Notes: generated by a model from the letters alone, not told the origin. A stretch of 64,000 bases of DNA from Planctomycetaceae bacterium (GCA_021732995.1 JAKFWA010000084.1:182237-246236), one strand, 5' to 3'. Numbered from the stretch's first letter, positions 9,458-19,635 are shown. A program made the numbers and translations.

Positions 9458-11616
9458 TCAACCCTTCTTGAAGTCCAGGCCGGGATCACCCGCGTTGTCA
9501 CCCACCATTTTGAACTTGAACTGCGACGGGTTGGAGAAGTCGATCTCGGCGAGCATGGGATCGCCACTATCATCGGGCTCCAGAGCCAGATTGTTCTGAT
9601 CCACGGCAAAAACGCCTTTCATCGTCTGCTTCGTCTGCCCTCGCGAGTACGTCCACACGAAGTTTCCGTCCTTGGTCAGTTCGAGCTGGAACTGCGCGCC
9701 CTGGCTGGATGCTTTCCATGTGCCGACCAGCTTCTCAGTAGAAAGCACCTTCTCGACAGGAACATCAGCAACGCGCGCCGCTGCCGTCGGACGAGTTTCA
9801 TCCGGCGGTGTGGACATGCCGACCATTTGGCTGAGCAGTCTGTCGTTGGGCAACAGCTTCTGAGCCGCCTTGAACTGTTGCGATGCCTGCTCGGCATGCC
9901 CTGCGGTCAGATAGTGATAGCCGAGCAGAAAGTGCGCATCCCCCGATTTTGGGTTCGATTTGGTATAGGCCTCCAAAGCGCGGAGTTGCTCCGTATAGGC
10001 ATCAACTCCGGAATACAGGCCGATCATGGTCGTCCAATTCCAGCCCGGGCCGGCTGACAGCACCGCATAGATCGCGGCTGCGGCTTCCGGGTATTTCTTC
10101 AGAGAAAACAGCACCAACCCGCGAAACTCATGCAGCGCGGTGTCATTCGGAGAAGCCTTGATCGCCTGATCAAGCAGCGTCAGGGCCTGCTTGGCATCGC
10201 CGCTGTAGAACGCCGTGCGAGCGTCTTCCAGTGCCGACGTTGCTGCTTCTGGAGGAGCAACAGAAGGCGCCACCTGCGTTGTCGCAGGGGCAACTGTTGT
10301 GGGCGTTTCTGCGGGCGCCGCGGACGAACTGCCTGAATCGGCGTAAACAACAATCGGTTGCGAGTAGTCATAGCTGGTCGAAACGGAAGTCGCGTAGGGA
10401 TTGGAGTAACCCCAGTAGCCCCAGCCATACCCAATGCGATTGATACCCCAAGCCGTCACGCCGAACGCAGCCGCGACGGGGTAGTTGTCCCACATGTAAT
10501 TCCAGCCCGCGCCCGGATACCAGTCGCCGCCCCAGCAGCCGTGATACCAGTCGTGGTTCGCCATGTGACCATCGGCCCAGTTCTGCCAATCCTCGCGGTT
10601 GTTGTCCCGCCAGTCCTGACGATCGTCCTGCCGGTCATTGCGGTTGTCCTGACGATCATCTCGACGGTCTTGTCGGTCGTCCTGGCGATCGCCTCGGTTG
10701 TCCTGGCGGTCGTCACGACGGTCCCCTCGGTTGTCTTGCCGATCGTCACGGCGGTCGCCACGGTCGCCTTGACGCGAGGCCATGCGATCCTGCAGATCGC
10801 TGCGACGTTCGTCCCGACTTTGCGGTCGGTCGGCCATCCGGTCCTGGATGCCCGCGCCTTGATTGGGCAATCGCGATCCAGCACCACCGTCCAGACCAGG
10901 CAGTCGCGATCCGGCCCCCCGTCGAAACCGGGCAATCGCGACCCGGCACCGCCAGCCAATCCCGGCAACCGTGTGCCTGCGCCACCCGCCCCCGGCTGGA
11001 TGATTCCCGGGCGCGCGGCCGTACCAGCGCCGCCTTGTCCCGGTCGAGTTCCAATTCCACCGCCTTGACCGATGCCACCTTGGCCAATACCGCCACCGAT
11101 GCCGCCTTGGCCGATACCGCCACCACCGATTCGGTTAGCGGGCAAGTTCGAGATTCGCGATCCGCCTCCGGGACTCAGGTTCGGTCTGTTGCCCGATGGC
11201 AGTGACGGGCGATTTCCACCAGCGATGCCACCGCCAACATTGGGGCGACCTCCACCACCGATGCTCGGACGATTGCCGCCTCCGATGTTCGATGGTCTCG
11301 ACACGGACGGTCGCGAAGCACCACCCCCACCGATATTTGGGCGGTTGATGGACGGCGAGCTTCCAATTGAACGTCCGCCCGAAGGCCGCGATATACCACC
11401 GGATGGCCGTGACATTCCTCCAGAGGGCCGAGACATGCCGCCCGAGGGACGCGAAATTCCCCCGCCGCCTCCACCTGCACGCCCACCTCCGCCACCACGG
11501 CCTCCACCACCACTAAACCCGCCTCCGCGGCCTCCTCGCCCGAAAGCAATGTCTGTCGAAAGCATTCCCACGACGGCGATTCCTACCGCGATCAACATCC
11601 AGAATCGTGTCTTCAT
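9458..11616 (-). pseudogene. Exported Gly-rich/RD-repeat/TPR protein, frameshifted
   Basis: Two overlapping minus-strand frames are parts of one gene. The start is ATG at 11616 (GGAG eight nt upstream), giving a signal peptide (MKTRFWMLIAVGIAV) and a Gly-rich region with SRPSGGM/RPSGGI repeats and GNRPS units. The repeat GAGSRLPG then breaks off: at a run of six C (10915-10920; six G on the coding strand) the frame is lost, and GAGSRLPNQG continues in the other frame. Seven bases in the run would restore one frame of about 719 residues. The second part has an Arg/Asp-rich tract of DDRQDxR units, an aromatic segment with GYGWGYWGYSNPY, a Thr/Pro/Ala linker, TPR-like helices (~SALEDARTAFYSGDAKQALTLLDQAI) and a C-terminal lipocalin-like segment. 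Homopolymer location means a sequencing error is possible. Function unknown; secreted or cell-wall associated by signal peptide. Confidence 0.72.
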
Positions 11617-11708
11617 CGCACTATCTCCGGTCACACTGAATTGATTGAGTCGCACCTTGTTTGTTTCTGCCAAGTCCACCTGCGCACCGTGCCAGAGCGT
11701 TGATCCGC

Positions 11709-12659
11709 TTACTTCGGTACCGGTGGCTGACGTACAACATGCACCTCGACCGAAGGCAGCACGTCATTGCCGACGATTCGATCGGCGGAGCGAAACACGT
11801 AGCTGTCCAGCCCGGTCAGTTCGATGTGATTGGTCGCGGAACCCGTCGAACCATCCGCGTGCACGCTGGTGGCCTTAATGAACCAGCCGGTGTCGGTTGT
11901 CGTCCAGGAACTCTCGCCGTAGCCACCTTCGGAATCGAACATCCAGGCCTTGAAACGCTTCGTCAGCGGATCCCAGCCGATGCGCTGGCTGACCTTCATC
12001 ACATCGCGTCCGGCCTGACGGACAGTGATCTCCTGCAGCAGAAAGTTCTTGTTGTCTGCCCAGCGGCAAGAGGTCTTCACGGTGCCTTCGCGACTCTCAT
12101 CAATCCAGTCACCGACCATCCATGACAGCGTCTGCAGGTGGTCCTGATGCGTGGGCTCGGCGGCCACATCACGCACGACGCCCATCAACCACTTTCCTTC
12201 GCGCAGCACATGCAGCACGTTGTAGCGCCCGCGATCAGGAGGTCCTTCAGGGTCGGACCAGGTCTGAGTCCAACCAGTCTCCAGCGCGAGCGCCGTGCCA
12301 ATGAACCGAATGGACTCGATGGTGACCTCGATCTTCGTCTTGGGCTCGTCTTCAAACACGCCGGCAAAAAGCTGCTCGATCTCCTCGCGGCCCTGCAGCG
12401 TGTTGTCGTCGTCATCAATGATCTGAGCTTCCGGCAGGAACAGTGCTGCCACAGCCTTCGCATCGTGAGCGTTGTACGCCTTCACAAACTGCTCCACGTT
12501 GGCGCGAATCGCCAGTTCGTGAGTGACAGGTTCCACCTTCGGTGGCTTAGTCGGTTTTGACGGTTCCTGAGCATTTGACGGTTCCTGAGCAACCGCCACG
12601 GCCCAGATCATCCAGACCATCAGACCGAGTCCCAAACATCCGCAGAACGCTTTTCTCAT
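11709..12659 (-). CDS. Exported SnoaL-like (SgcJ/EcaC-type) protein
   Basis: Start ATG at 12659 is supported by GGAG eight nt upstream; the in-frame codon at 12686 is unlikely. A signal peptide (FCGCLGLGLMVWMIWAVAVA) is followed by a duplicated QEPSNA segment and a Lys/Pro linker. Residues ~50-170 match the NTF2/SnoaL-like 'SgcJ/EcaC' pattern: VEQFVKAYNAHDAKAVAALF, DGREEIEQLF-type helix, and GRYNVLHVLREGKWLM. Residues ~175-315 form a second beta-rich domain (WMVGDWIDESREG ... RIGWDPLTKRFKAWMFDSEGG) seen with such proteins in planctomycetes. The fold binds small hydrophobic ligands or serves as an enzyme scaffold; the substrate is unknown. Confidence 0.8.
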   Translation of the reverse strand: MRKAFCGCLGLGLMVWMIWAVAVAQEPSNAQEPSKPTKPPKVEPVTHELAIRANVEQFVKAYNAHDAKAVAALFLPEAQIIDDDDNTLQGREEIEQLFAGVFEDEPKTKIEVTIESIRFIGTALALETGWTQTWSDPEGPPDRGRYNVLHVLREGKWLMGVVRDVAAEPTHQDHLQTLSWMVGDWIDESREGTVKTSCRWADNKNFLLQEITVRQAGRDVMKVSQRIGWDPLTKRFKAWMFDSEGGYGESSWTTTDTGWFIKATSVHADGSTGSATNHIELTGLDSYVFRSADRIVGNDVLPSVEVHVVRQPPVPK

Positions 12660-13605
12660 AGTCTGTACTCCTCGATGAAGATGCACTCAGGCGACCATGC
12701 CGGGATTCCAGCAAACTCAAACTGTCTCATCCAAACAAATCTGAGAAAGACACAAACGACCAGAATTGGCACAAGAAGGGACGTGCGCGTCCCGCCTCTA
12801 ACGGCACGTCGTCCAGCCAGGGTCTCCCGCAGATGAGACCTGCCCGCATTCATCTCGCCGACCACCGCTGGCGGTGTCCATTCACCGTCGAGCACCTACT
12901 GCTAGAGCCAGTATGTCCTGATGTAGAGCAAAAAGTTGACGTGCTGACGCGTCCGGAGTTGACGATGCCGCTTCTCGACATCGCCGCATCGCGCCGAACT
13001 CTTGGCCGCTCTCGCTCTCAGTGGGCTCCAACACCTCGCGAATGCCGGGCTGTACCGCGCAGGAACTCGATGACGTCCAACTCGGCCACCCAGCGTCAAT
13101 TTCGGACACCGATTCGCACATCCTGCTAACCCTGCGTTCTCGACTTCGCTACTTCAACGCAAATCAGCGACCGCTTAGTTTTCAAACCGCTGATCGCTCC
13201 GCTACTGTTCGCACCCGATAAGAACGATGTCGTACTTGAGGCACCCGCCCAAGACGCCCAATTTCGATGCGAGCTGACCAGACAACTCGGAGGCGCGCCT
13301 TCCCATCAGCGGAGGATGTGTCAGTTGTCTCTAGCAATTAATCCGATTGAATCGGAACGCTGTCATTTAGACCGTTCGACAAACCTGCCTGTCGACTCGC
13401 GCGGCTCCTGTAATCGCATCGCGGTTTCTCATCCACGCCCGTTTCGCGATGCCAACAACCCAGATTCTGCGATGTGCTCGCATCGCGCACAGACGGCACT
13501 CGCAAGCGATCTCTTCACGCACACTCCCTAGATGTCGCAGCGTGTCGCTCTTCTCTTATAGAGAAGAACAACCCATACGACGGACCATTTTCAGTTGAGG
13601 CCTGA
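12660..13605. other. Long intergenic region before the encapsulin operon
   Basis: About 945 bases without a convincing gene. A minus-strand frame at 12882-13121 has some protein-like composition but no recognisable family, so it may be an eroded gene. The last 60 bases carry the inverted repeat and ribosome site of the encapsulin operon. Confidence 0.5.
13549..13567. promoter_or_regulatory. Perfect inverted repeat upstream of encapsulin operon
   Basis: Arms of 8 bp (TCTTCTCT / AGAGAAGA) around a central TAT, 38 bases ahead of the first shell gene. It is too short and too U-poor on its 3' side for a terminator and lies where an operator or a 5'-UTR hairpin would act. Which protein would bind is unknown. 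Confidence 0.45.
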
Positions 13606-15060
13606 ATGTCAGACGGACTCCTGCAACGCAGTGTCACAACGGCGGTGGCGCGGAACCTCGCGAACACCACGAAGACGTCCCCCAAAATGATGTCGATCAC
13701 CCCGCGCTGGCTTCTGAGCCTGCTGCCGTGGGTGCAAGTCGACGGTGGAACCTATCGCGTCAACCGCACGAAGGTTGAACTGCGCAAAGCAACTCGCATC
13801 GGCATCGATCTGACGAACGGCGCATCCTTTCCCGCTGAAGCCCTGCGGAGCGTGCCTCTCTTCTCAGCTCTGCCGGACGAGATCATCTCGCTGATGGCGA
13901 CCCGCTTCCGCATCGAAGAAGTTTCGCTCGGTAATACACTGATCGTGGAAGGCTCCGATCTCAGTAAATTCTTTATTATTGCCCAAGGACAAGTTGAGGT
14001 TCTCAGCAAAGGTGCCCATGGCACCGACCTGCGGATCGCGTTGCTCGCCGAAGGTGAATTTTTCGGTGAAACAGACCTCGTCTCTGACAAGCCGTCCGAT
14101 ATCACGGTCCGTACGACGACTCCGTGCGTCCTGCTGACACTGTCGCAGAAAGATCTGGAAGGCGTCCTCAACGAAGTTCCGGGACTTAAGAACCACTTCC
14201 GCCAGGCGATCGACGAATACCTGGAACTTCGGTCCACCGTGAATCGCTACGGCGAACGAAACATCGACCTCGTTTCCGGGTTCGCCGAGAACGTCGAGAT
14301 TCCAGAGACGTTCGTGGATTATTCAGCAAATCCCCGCGAGTACTCGCTCTCTGCAATTCAGACGGTTGTCCGAGTGCATACTCGCGTCTCTGATCTCTAC
14401 AACGGTCCGTACAACCAGATCGAAGAGCAGATGCGGCTGACGATCGAGGGGATCAAAGAGCGCCAAGAATGGGAACTGATCAACAATCAGAAATTTGGAC
14501 TCATCCATTCCGCAGACCCCTCGATGCGTATCAGCACCCGCTACGGCGCACCGACCCCTGATGACCTCGATGACTTGCTGGCGTTGGTGTGGAAAAAGCC
14601 CGCATTCTTTCTTGCTCATCCGAAAGCGATTGCAGCCTTTGAACGTGAATGCACTTGGCGAGGAACAGTGCCACCCACGGTGAATCTCTTTGGCACCGAG
14701 GTCATCACGTGGCGCGGTTTACCGATTGTCCCCTGTGACAAACTGGAACTCACAAGCCGGTATCAATCCAACGAATGGCTGGGAACAACCAGCATTCTAC
14801 TGCTCCGAATCGGCGAAGAGGATCAGGGAGTAGTAGGACTTCACCAGACGGGAATTCCCGGAGAAATCTCACCGAGCCTGTCCGCTCGACTCATGGGCTT
14901 GGACAGCCTGGGCGTCGCCTCATACCTGCTGACGCACTACTTCTCCGCGGCGATCTTGACCGATGACGCCTTGGGCGTGCTGGAGAATGTTGAGGTCGGT
15001 TACTACCACAATTACCAGCATCGCACGACCGGCAGTTTCGAAGACGGCTTGGGCATTTAA
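13606..15060 (+). CDS. Family 2 encapsulin shell protein A with cNMP-binding-like domain
   Basis: A 484-residue HK97-fold nanocompartment shell protein. The start is ATG 13606 with GAGG five nt upstream. Residues 1-80 hold the N-arm and first shell segment ([44 protein letters not shown]). Residues ~81-205 are an inserted cyclic-nucleotide-binding-like domain ([15 protein letters not shown] ... [19 protein letters not shown]). Residues ~215-484 are the rest of the shell ([30 protein letters not shown] segment, [55 protein letters not shown]). This arrangement is the family 2B encapsulin type. The Arg usually found in the phosphate-binding cassette is missing (KPSDIT), so nucleotide binding is doubtful. 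A paralogous shell gene follows after 42 bases and a SufS-type cargo after that. Confidence 0.93.
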   Translation: MSDGLLQRSVTTAVARNLANTTKTSPKMMSITPRWLLSLLPWVQVDGGTYRVNRTKVELRKATRIGIDLTNGASFPAEALRSVPLFSALPDEIISLMATRFRIEEVSLGNTLIVEGSDLSKFFIIAQGQVEVLSKGAHGTDLRIALLAEGEFFGETDLVSDKPSDITVRTTTPCVLLTLSQKDLEGVLNEVPGLKNHFRQAIDEYLELRSTVNRYGERNIDLVSGFAENVEIPETFVDYSANPREYSLSAIQTVVRVHTRVSDLYNGPYNQIEEQMRLTIEGIKERQEWELINNQKFGLIHSADPSMRISTRYGAPTPDDLDDLLALVWKKPAFFLAHPKAIAAFERECTWRGTVPPTVNLFGTEVITWRGLPIVPCDKLELTSRYQSNEWLGTTSILLLRIGEEDQGVVGLHQTGIPGEISPSLSARLMGLDSLGVASYLLTHYFSAAILTDDALGVLENVEVGYYHNYQHRTTGSFEDGLGI

Positions 15061-15102
15061 TACACTAATCACACAGCACCGCATCATACTTAAGGATTAA
15101 GC

Positions 15103-16539
15103 ATGTCGGACAATCTCCTGCAACGTAGCGTGACAACGTCGGTGGCCAGAAACCTGGCAAATACCACCAAGACGCGGCCCAAGATGATGTCAATCACGCC
15201 GCGCTGGCTCCTCAGCCTGCTGCCGTGGGTGCAAGTCAATGGCGGTACTTACCGCGTGAACCGGACGAAGGTAGAACTGTCCAAGGCCACCCGGATTGGA
15301 ATCGACCTGAACGCCGCAACTGCGTTTCCGCCAGAGGCCCTGCGCAGCGTCCCGTTATTCTCGATGCTGCCCGAAGACATCATCACTCGAATGTCAGCCA
15401 AGTTCAAAAGGGAAGAGGTCTCGCTCGGCAACAAGCTGATTGTCGAAGGCGAGGATCTCAGTAAGTTCTTCGTCATCGCTCAGGGGCAGGTCGAAGTCCT
15501 CAGTAAGGGCGCTCACGGCAGCGACCTGCGCATCGCATTGCTGACCGAAGGCGAGTTCTTCGGCGAGACGGATCTGGTCTCGGATAAACCATCCGACATT
15601 TCGGTCCGGACAATCACACCGTGCATCCTTCTGACTCTCTCCCGCAAAGATCTCGACTCGGTACTGACAGATCTGCCCAGCTTGAAGGACAGCTTCAAAC
15701 GGGCAATTGATGAGCACCTTGAACTTCGCTCAACGGTGAATCGCTACGGCGAACGGAACATCGACCTGGTATCCGGCTTCGCGGAGAACGTCGAGATTCC
15801 CGAAACATTTGTGGATTACTCCGCCAACCCCCGTGAATACTCGTTATCCGCAGTACAGACGGTCGTGCGTGTTCACACGCGAGTATCAGATCTCTACAAC
15901 GATCCGTATAATCAGCTTGAAGAGCAGATGCGGCTCACGATTGAGGGCATTAAGGAACGGCAGGAATGGGATCTGATCAACAACCAGAAGTACGGCCTGA
16001 TCCACTCAGCCGATCCAGCCATGCGTATCAGCACACGCTACGGCGCGCCAACGCCTGATGATCTGGACGAACTGCTGGCGCTCGTCTGGAAGAAGCCCGC
16101 GTTCTTCCTTGCTCACCCGAAGGCCATCGCCGCTTTTGAGCGGGAATGCACGTGGCGTGGAGTTCCACCCGTAACCACGAATCTCTTCGGCACACCCGTT
16201 ATCACCTGGCGCGGTTTGCCGCTGGTTCCCTGCGACAAGCTGGAAATGAAGAGTCGGTATCAATCGAATCAGTGGCTGGGAACAACCAGCATCCTGCTGA
16301 TGCGAGTGGGCGAGGAAGATCAGGGTGTCGTCGGCCTGCACCAGGCCGGAATTCCGGGTGAAATCATGCCGAGCCTCTCAGCGCGTCTGATGGGACTCGA
16401 TAGTTTGGGTGTCGCATCCTACCTGTTGACGCTGTACTCCTCATGCGCTGTTCTAACAGACGACGCGCTCGGCGTACTGGAGAATGTGGAAGTTGGCTAC
16501 TACCACAATTACCAGAACCGGAAGAGTACTCCAAAATAG
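15103..16539 (+). CDS. Family 2 encapsulin shell protein B with cNMP-binding-like domain
   Basis: A 478-residue paralogue of the preceding shell, almost superimposable along its length ([83 protein letters not shown] blocks). AAGGA precedes ATG 15103. Differences cluster in the cNMP-like insert (residues ~81-205) and in the C-terminal tail, which ends NRKSTPK instead of [13 protein letters not shown]. Because tails and insert loops line the lumen or outer surface, the two copies may occupy one mixed shell and do different jobs, or form alternative shells. The same phosphate-cassette Arg is missing (KPSDISV). Operon with the genes on both sides. Confidence 0.93.
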   Translation: MSDNLLQRSVTTSVARNLANTTKTRPKMMSITPRWLLSLLPWVQVNGGTYRVNRTKVELSKATRIGIDLNAATAFPPEALRSVPLFSMLPEDIITRMSAKFKREEVSLGNKLIVEGEDLSKFFVIAQGQVEVLSKGAHGSDLRIALLTEGEFFGETDLVSDKPSDISVRTITPCILLTLSRKDLDSVLTDLPSLKDSFKRAIDEHLELRSTVNRYGERNIDLVSGFAENVEIPETFVDYSANPREYSLSAVQTVVRVHTRVSDLYNDPYNQLEEQMRLTIEGIKERQEWDLINNQKYGLIHSADPAMRISTRYGAPTPDDLDELLALVWKKPAFFLAHPKAIAAFERECTWRGVPPVTTNLFGTPVITWRGLPLVPCDKLEMKSRYQSNQWLGTTSILLMRVGEEDQGVVGLHQAGIPGEIMPSLSARLMGLDSLGVASYLLTLYSSCAVLTDDALGVLENVEVGYYHNYQNRKSTPK

Positions 16540-16606
16540 TCGCGTTCACCGCACCTCGCACTTGATAGGCCGCCACCTCAGAAGGCTGATGCTAAGGTAA
16601 TTGAAG

Positions 16607-18184
16607 ATGCACGAGCCATCTCCGGATTTAATCGCCCAGATCGCAACCAGGCTGCTGCAGGGTAACATCCCGCACGAGCCGTCAATGCCGCTGGAGCAGC
16701 CGGCATTGACGTCGCACGGGTTTCCCACCGGGGGAGCGTTTGACAACGTTACAACTCATGTGCCAGCCTCACCGATCGCCCATGCGAATGTTCCTGCCTG
16801 GGCCCATCCGGTGCCGAACAGCAACAGCTCCGATGGCCTCAAGGCTTTTGTGGAGCAGGTTCGTAATACTCAATTGCGCTCCGACAGTGGTGACTGCCAG
16901 AATGATCTTGGCGCGGGATACTTGCGACAATTACTCACGAAAGCTGCCACGCCTGGTTCGTCACGGAGCCGACCGCTCGATGTCACAGCAGTGCGCCGGG
17001 ATTTTCCAATCCTGAACCAGCGGATTCACGGCAAACCATTAGCCTGGTTCGACAACGCCGCGACGACGCAGAAGCCGCGCGCGGTAATCGACGCGATCTC
17101 CCGATTCTATTCCAACGATAACTCGAACATTCATCGCGGAGCTCATTCCCTGGCGGCGCGAGCCACGGATGCTTATGAGTCCGCCCGCAGCAAGATTCAA
17201 CGATTTCTCGGTGCTTCCAGTTCTAAAGAAATTGTGTATGTGCGTGGCACAACCGAGGGTATCAATCTTGTCGCAAATACTTTTGGCAAAAAGTTTTTGC
17301 AGCAAGGTGACGAAATCATACTTTCAAATCTGGAGCACCACGCCAACATCGTTCCGTGGCAGATGATCGCCAAAGAGCGCGGTGCGACCATCCGGGTAAT
17401 TCCGGTCAACGATCGCGGCGAGATCATGATGCAGGAGTATCAATCGCTGCTGAATCCGCGCACGAAGGTCGTTGCTCTTACCCACGCATCGAACAGCCTG
17501 GGCACGATCCTGCCCGTTGGGGAGATGACGCAACTCGCCAAGCGCTACGGGGCCAGAGTGCTGATTGACGGAGCGCAGTCGGTCGCACATTTGCCAGTGA
17601 ACGTGCAGGAGTTGGGCTGCGACTTCTATGTGTTTTCCGGACACAAGCTTTTTGCCCCGACCGGGATCGGAGCAGTGTATATTCGCGAAGAACTGGCTGA
17701 GCTGTTGCCACCGTGGCAGGGCGGCGGAAACATGATCCGGAATGTCACGTTCGACGAAACGTCGTTCGCGGACGCACCCGCTCGTTTCGAGGCTGGTACG
17801 CCCAGCATTGGCGACGCCGTGGGACTCGGAGCAGCTATCGACTATGTGTCGCAGTTCGGTTTACCAGCGATCGGCCAGCACGAGCATCGCCTGTTGGAGT
17901 ACGCAACCGAGAAACTCTCCCGGATTAATGGCCTGAGGATCATTGGCCAAGCCCGCGAAAAAGTGAGCGTGCTGTCGTTTGTACTTCCCAACCGCAGCAC
18001 AGAAGAAGTGGGTAAGCTGCTCGACCAAGAGGGCATCGCGGTCAGAGCGGGACACCACTGCGCTCAGCCCTCATTGCGACGTTTCGGAGTCGAAACAACG
18101 GTTCGGCCATCGTTCTCGCTGTACAACACCACCGAGGAAATCGATCGCATGGCGGACGCCTTGCGGCGAATTCAGGTTCGATAG
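16607..18184 (+). CDS. SufS-type cysteine desulfurase with encapsulin-targeting N-terminal extension
   Basis: From ATG 16607 (AAGG nine nt upstream; the TTG at 16601 is too close to it) the product has 525 residues, about 120 more than a standard SufS. Residues ~125-525 are a class V aminotransferase-fold, PLP-dependent desulfurase: WFDNAATTQKP, NIHRGAHSLAARATDAYESAR, the PLP Lys347 in FSGHKLFAPTGIG, and the catalytic Cys485 in RAGHHCAQPSLRRFG. It takes sulfur from L-cysteine as a Cys persulfide. The first ~120 residues are rich in Pro, Ala, Ser and His and look disordered (LIAQIATRLLQGNIPHEP, ASPIAHANVPAWAHPVP), as in known family 2 cargo desulfurases, where this region directs loading into the shell. 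It is the last gene of the shell operon, 67 bases after shell B. Confidence 0.93.
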   Translation: MHEPSPDLIAQIATRLLQGNIPHEPSMPLEQPALTSHGFPTGGAFDNVTTHVPASPIAHANVPAWAHPVPNSNSSDGLKAFVEQVRNTQLRSDSGDCQNDLGAGYLRQLLTKAATPGSSRSRPLDVTAVRRDFPILNQRIHGKPLAWFDNAATTQKPRAVIDAISRFYSNDNSNIHRGAHSLAARATDAYESARSKIQRFLGASSSKEIVYVRGTTEGINLVANTFGKKFLQQGDEIILSNLEHHANIVPWQMIAKERGATIRVIPVNDRGEIMMQEYQSLLNPRTKVVALTHASNSLGTILPVGEMTQLAKRYGARVLIDGAQSVAHLPVNVQELGCDFYVFSGHKLFAPTGIGAVYIREELAELLPPWQGGGNMIRNVTFDETSFADAPARFEAGTPSIGDAVGLGAAIDYVSQFGLPAIGQHEHRLLEYATEKLSRINGLRIIGQAREKVSVLSFVLPNRSTEEVGKLLDQEGIAVRAGHHCAQPSLRRFGVETTVRPSFSLYNTTEEIDRMADALRRIQVR

Positions 18185-18930
18185 ATCGCAGTGTTTTCAA
18201 CTGGATCCGCCACGACGGCGACACAGTGCGAGTGCAGCACGGGCTTCAACGGAGCCGATGGAATTACCACCGGATAACCTCTCGCCTCTGATGTCGGCTG
18301 GCGGCAAGGACTTGCAACGCGGTTTTCGACGGGTCGATCAGTTTCACTTGGCAGTTAGGTGATGGTCGCGCGTCTCGCCGTTGAGTTGTACGGTTCCTCG
18401 GATGGACAGCACCCACTCGGCGGCTTTGCGGTTGGAGTCGAGATCGGCTTGCTTGACGCTGGGTGATGCCACCATCGCATCTTTTGCCATCGCAGCCTTC
18501 ACCAAATCGATACTTAAGACGACGCGAAAACCGATGCGACCGTAAGCCGATTCCGGAAGGCATCCGCCGAGCTTCGCTTCGCAGGAGCTATGAGAGGCGC
18601 GAAGCGCTCGTCGCGGGCGGGGTCAATGAGCTGGAAGTAGACCTCTGGAGTGCCTCGCTGGTCTTCAACCCAGGCCAGCGCATTTGAATGGCTGTTTCGT
18701 CGTCGAGTTCGCCACGGTTCGCGCCGAATCCCAAGACAGGCGAACCGCATCTTGTTTACGAAATGGCTATCCAAAACCCGCATTGCGACGAATGCTCTCC
18801 ACCTGTCGAACAAACGTCCCTCGCACATTGTCCTTCCTATCCATCAAGCTCCTTGATCTGGCAGTTTCGCTCCAACGCCCTCGCGACGTTTTCGGAAGAA
18901 TCAACTCACTACCTTTCAAGATTGCAAATC
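18185..18930. other. Intergenic region with gene remnants
   Basis: About 745 bases. It holds a short minus-strand remnant (listed separately) and further protein-like minus-strand composition up to about 18830 that I cannot assign. The promoter of the next plus-strand cluster should lie near its right end. Confidence 0.45.
18344..18490 (-). pseudogene. Fragment of planctomycete LRR/kinase-associated repeat protein
   Basis: A 48-residue minus-strand frame contains ADLDSNRKAAEWVLSIRGTV followed by QLNGE, which resembles the motif 'DPDRKAAEWVLSIGGTV' that I recall preceding leucine-rich repeats or kinase modules in planctomycete proteins. No repeats or other domains follow, so this is probably a broken relic. 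Confidence 0.35.
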
Positions 18931-19635
18931 ATGGCAGCCGTCATCGGAATCGAACACATGCTGGCCGAGCTTTGGGAGCATGGCCGGGTTCAGATTCCCT
19001 ATGGCTCGCTCGAAGGCGGCTCGGAGCCACAACGCGTTCGAGCCGTGCTCAGCGAATTTGAAAAGTGTGCTCGCCTTGAGTTCCCGGGCGAGCCTCCTGA
19101 GTTTGATCCAGATGCGGCGGCGTGGGCTGCCGAAGCCTTCTTTCAAATCTGTCGATTGGCAGTCATTCGCGATCTGGAAGTCGATCAGGAGCTGCAGAAA
19201 GTTTTGGCGACCCCGCCTACACCTGCGGATGCTTCGTCACATTACTCGGTTGACCTCGTCTTCCGATTCTTGCCGGATGTGCTCCGACTGGCTCGCGCAC
19301 TGGCCGAAGGTGATCCGTTGGTGGCGGTCATCAGAACGTGGTGTGCCAACTGGCCGCTCTCCTCAGTTGGAGTCGCTGGCCTAGAGGTCGTGCAGATCGA
19401 ACCTCTGTTGCAACACGCGGGTCTGCGGACCCAGTATGTTGATCGCGTTCTCGCTCATGGTGATGCGTCGCGAATGACCGATGAGCGTGTACGAGACGCC
19501 GTACGTCAAGCAATCGGAGTACATGGGAGTCTGGTCCGTAAGGAGATATTAGACGCGTTGTCTTCGCCGCCAGCGGTGGAGCAAACGGCCTCCAATGATT
19601 CGGTGCTGGAGTCTGTGCGCGGTGCTCAAGAGTGA
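18931..19635 (+). CDS. First gene of MoxR ternary cluster (bpX-type accessory protein)
   Basis: A helical protein of about 235 residues. I choose ATG 18931 because the 81 codons upstream, although open, are Ser/Pro/His-rich and unlike the rest. No known catalytic motif is visible; it starts MAAVIGIEHMLAELWEHGRV and has FEKCARLEFPGEPPEFDPDAAAWAAEAFF and RFLPDVLRLARALAEGDPL blocks. The stop overlaps the MoxR start by four bases (GTGA), so it belongs to that operon. By context it may be one of the small conserved bpX components of MoxR-vWA-beta-propeller ternary systems (bpX4-like), which is a family-level inference. Confidence 0.72.
   Translation: MAAVIGIEHMLAELWEHGRVQIPYGSLEGGSEPQRVRAVLSEFEKCARLEFPGEPPEFDPDAAAWAAEAFFQICRLAVIRDLEVDQELQKVLATPPTPADASSHYSVDLVFRFLPDVLRLARALAEGDPLVAVIRTWCANWPLSSVGVAGLEVVQIEPLLQHAGLRTQYVDRVLAHGDASRMTDERVRDAVRQAIGVHGSLVRKEILDALSSPPAVEQTASNDSVLESVRGAQE

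Noticed and set aside
10358..11644. Plus-strand Pro/Val-rich frames antisense to the repeat-rich exported gene
   Set aside because: Low-complexity complement of Gly-rich and Arg/Asp-rich codons; no ribosome site.
12882..13121. Minus-strand frame in the region before the encapsulin operon
   Set aside because: Some coding-like composition but no start signal and no recognisable family; noted only as a possible relic.
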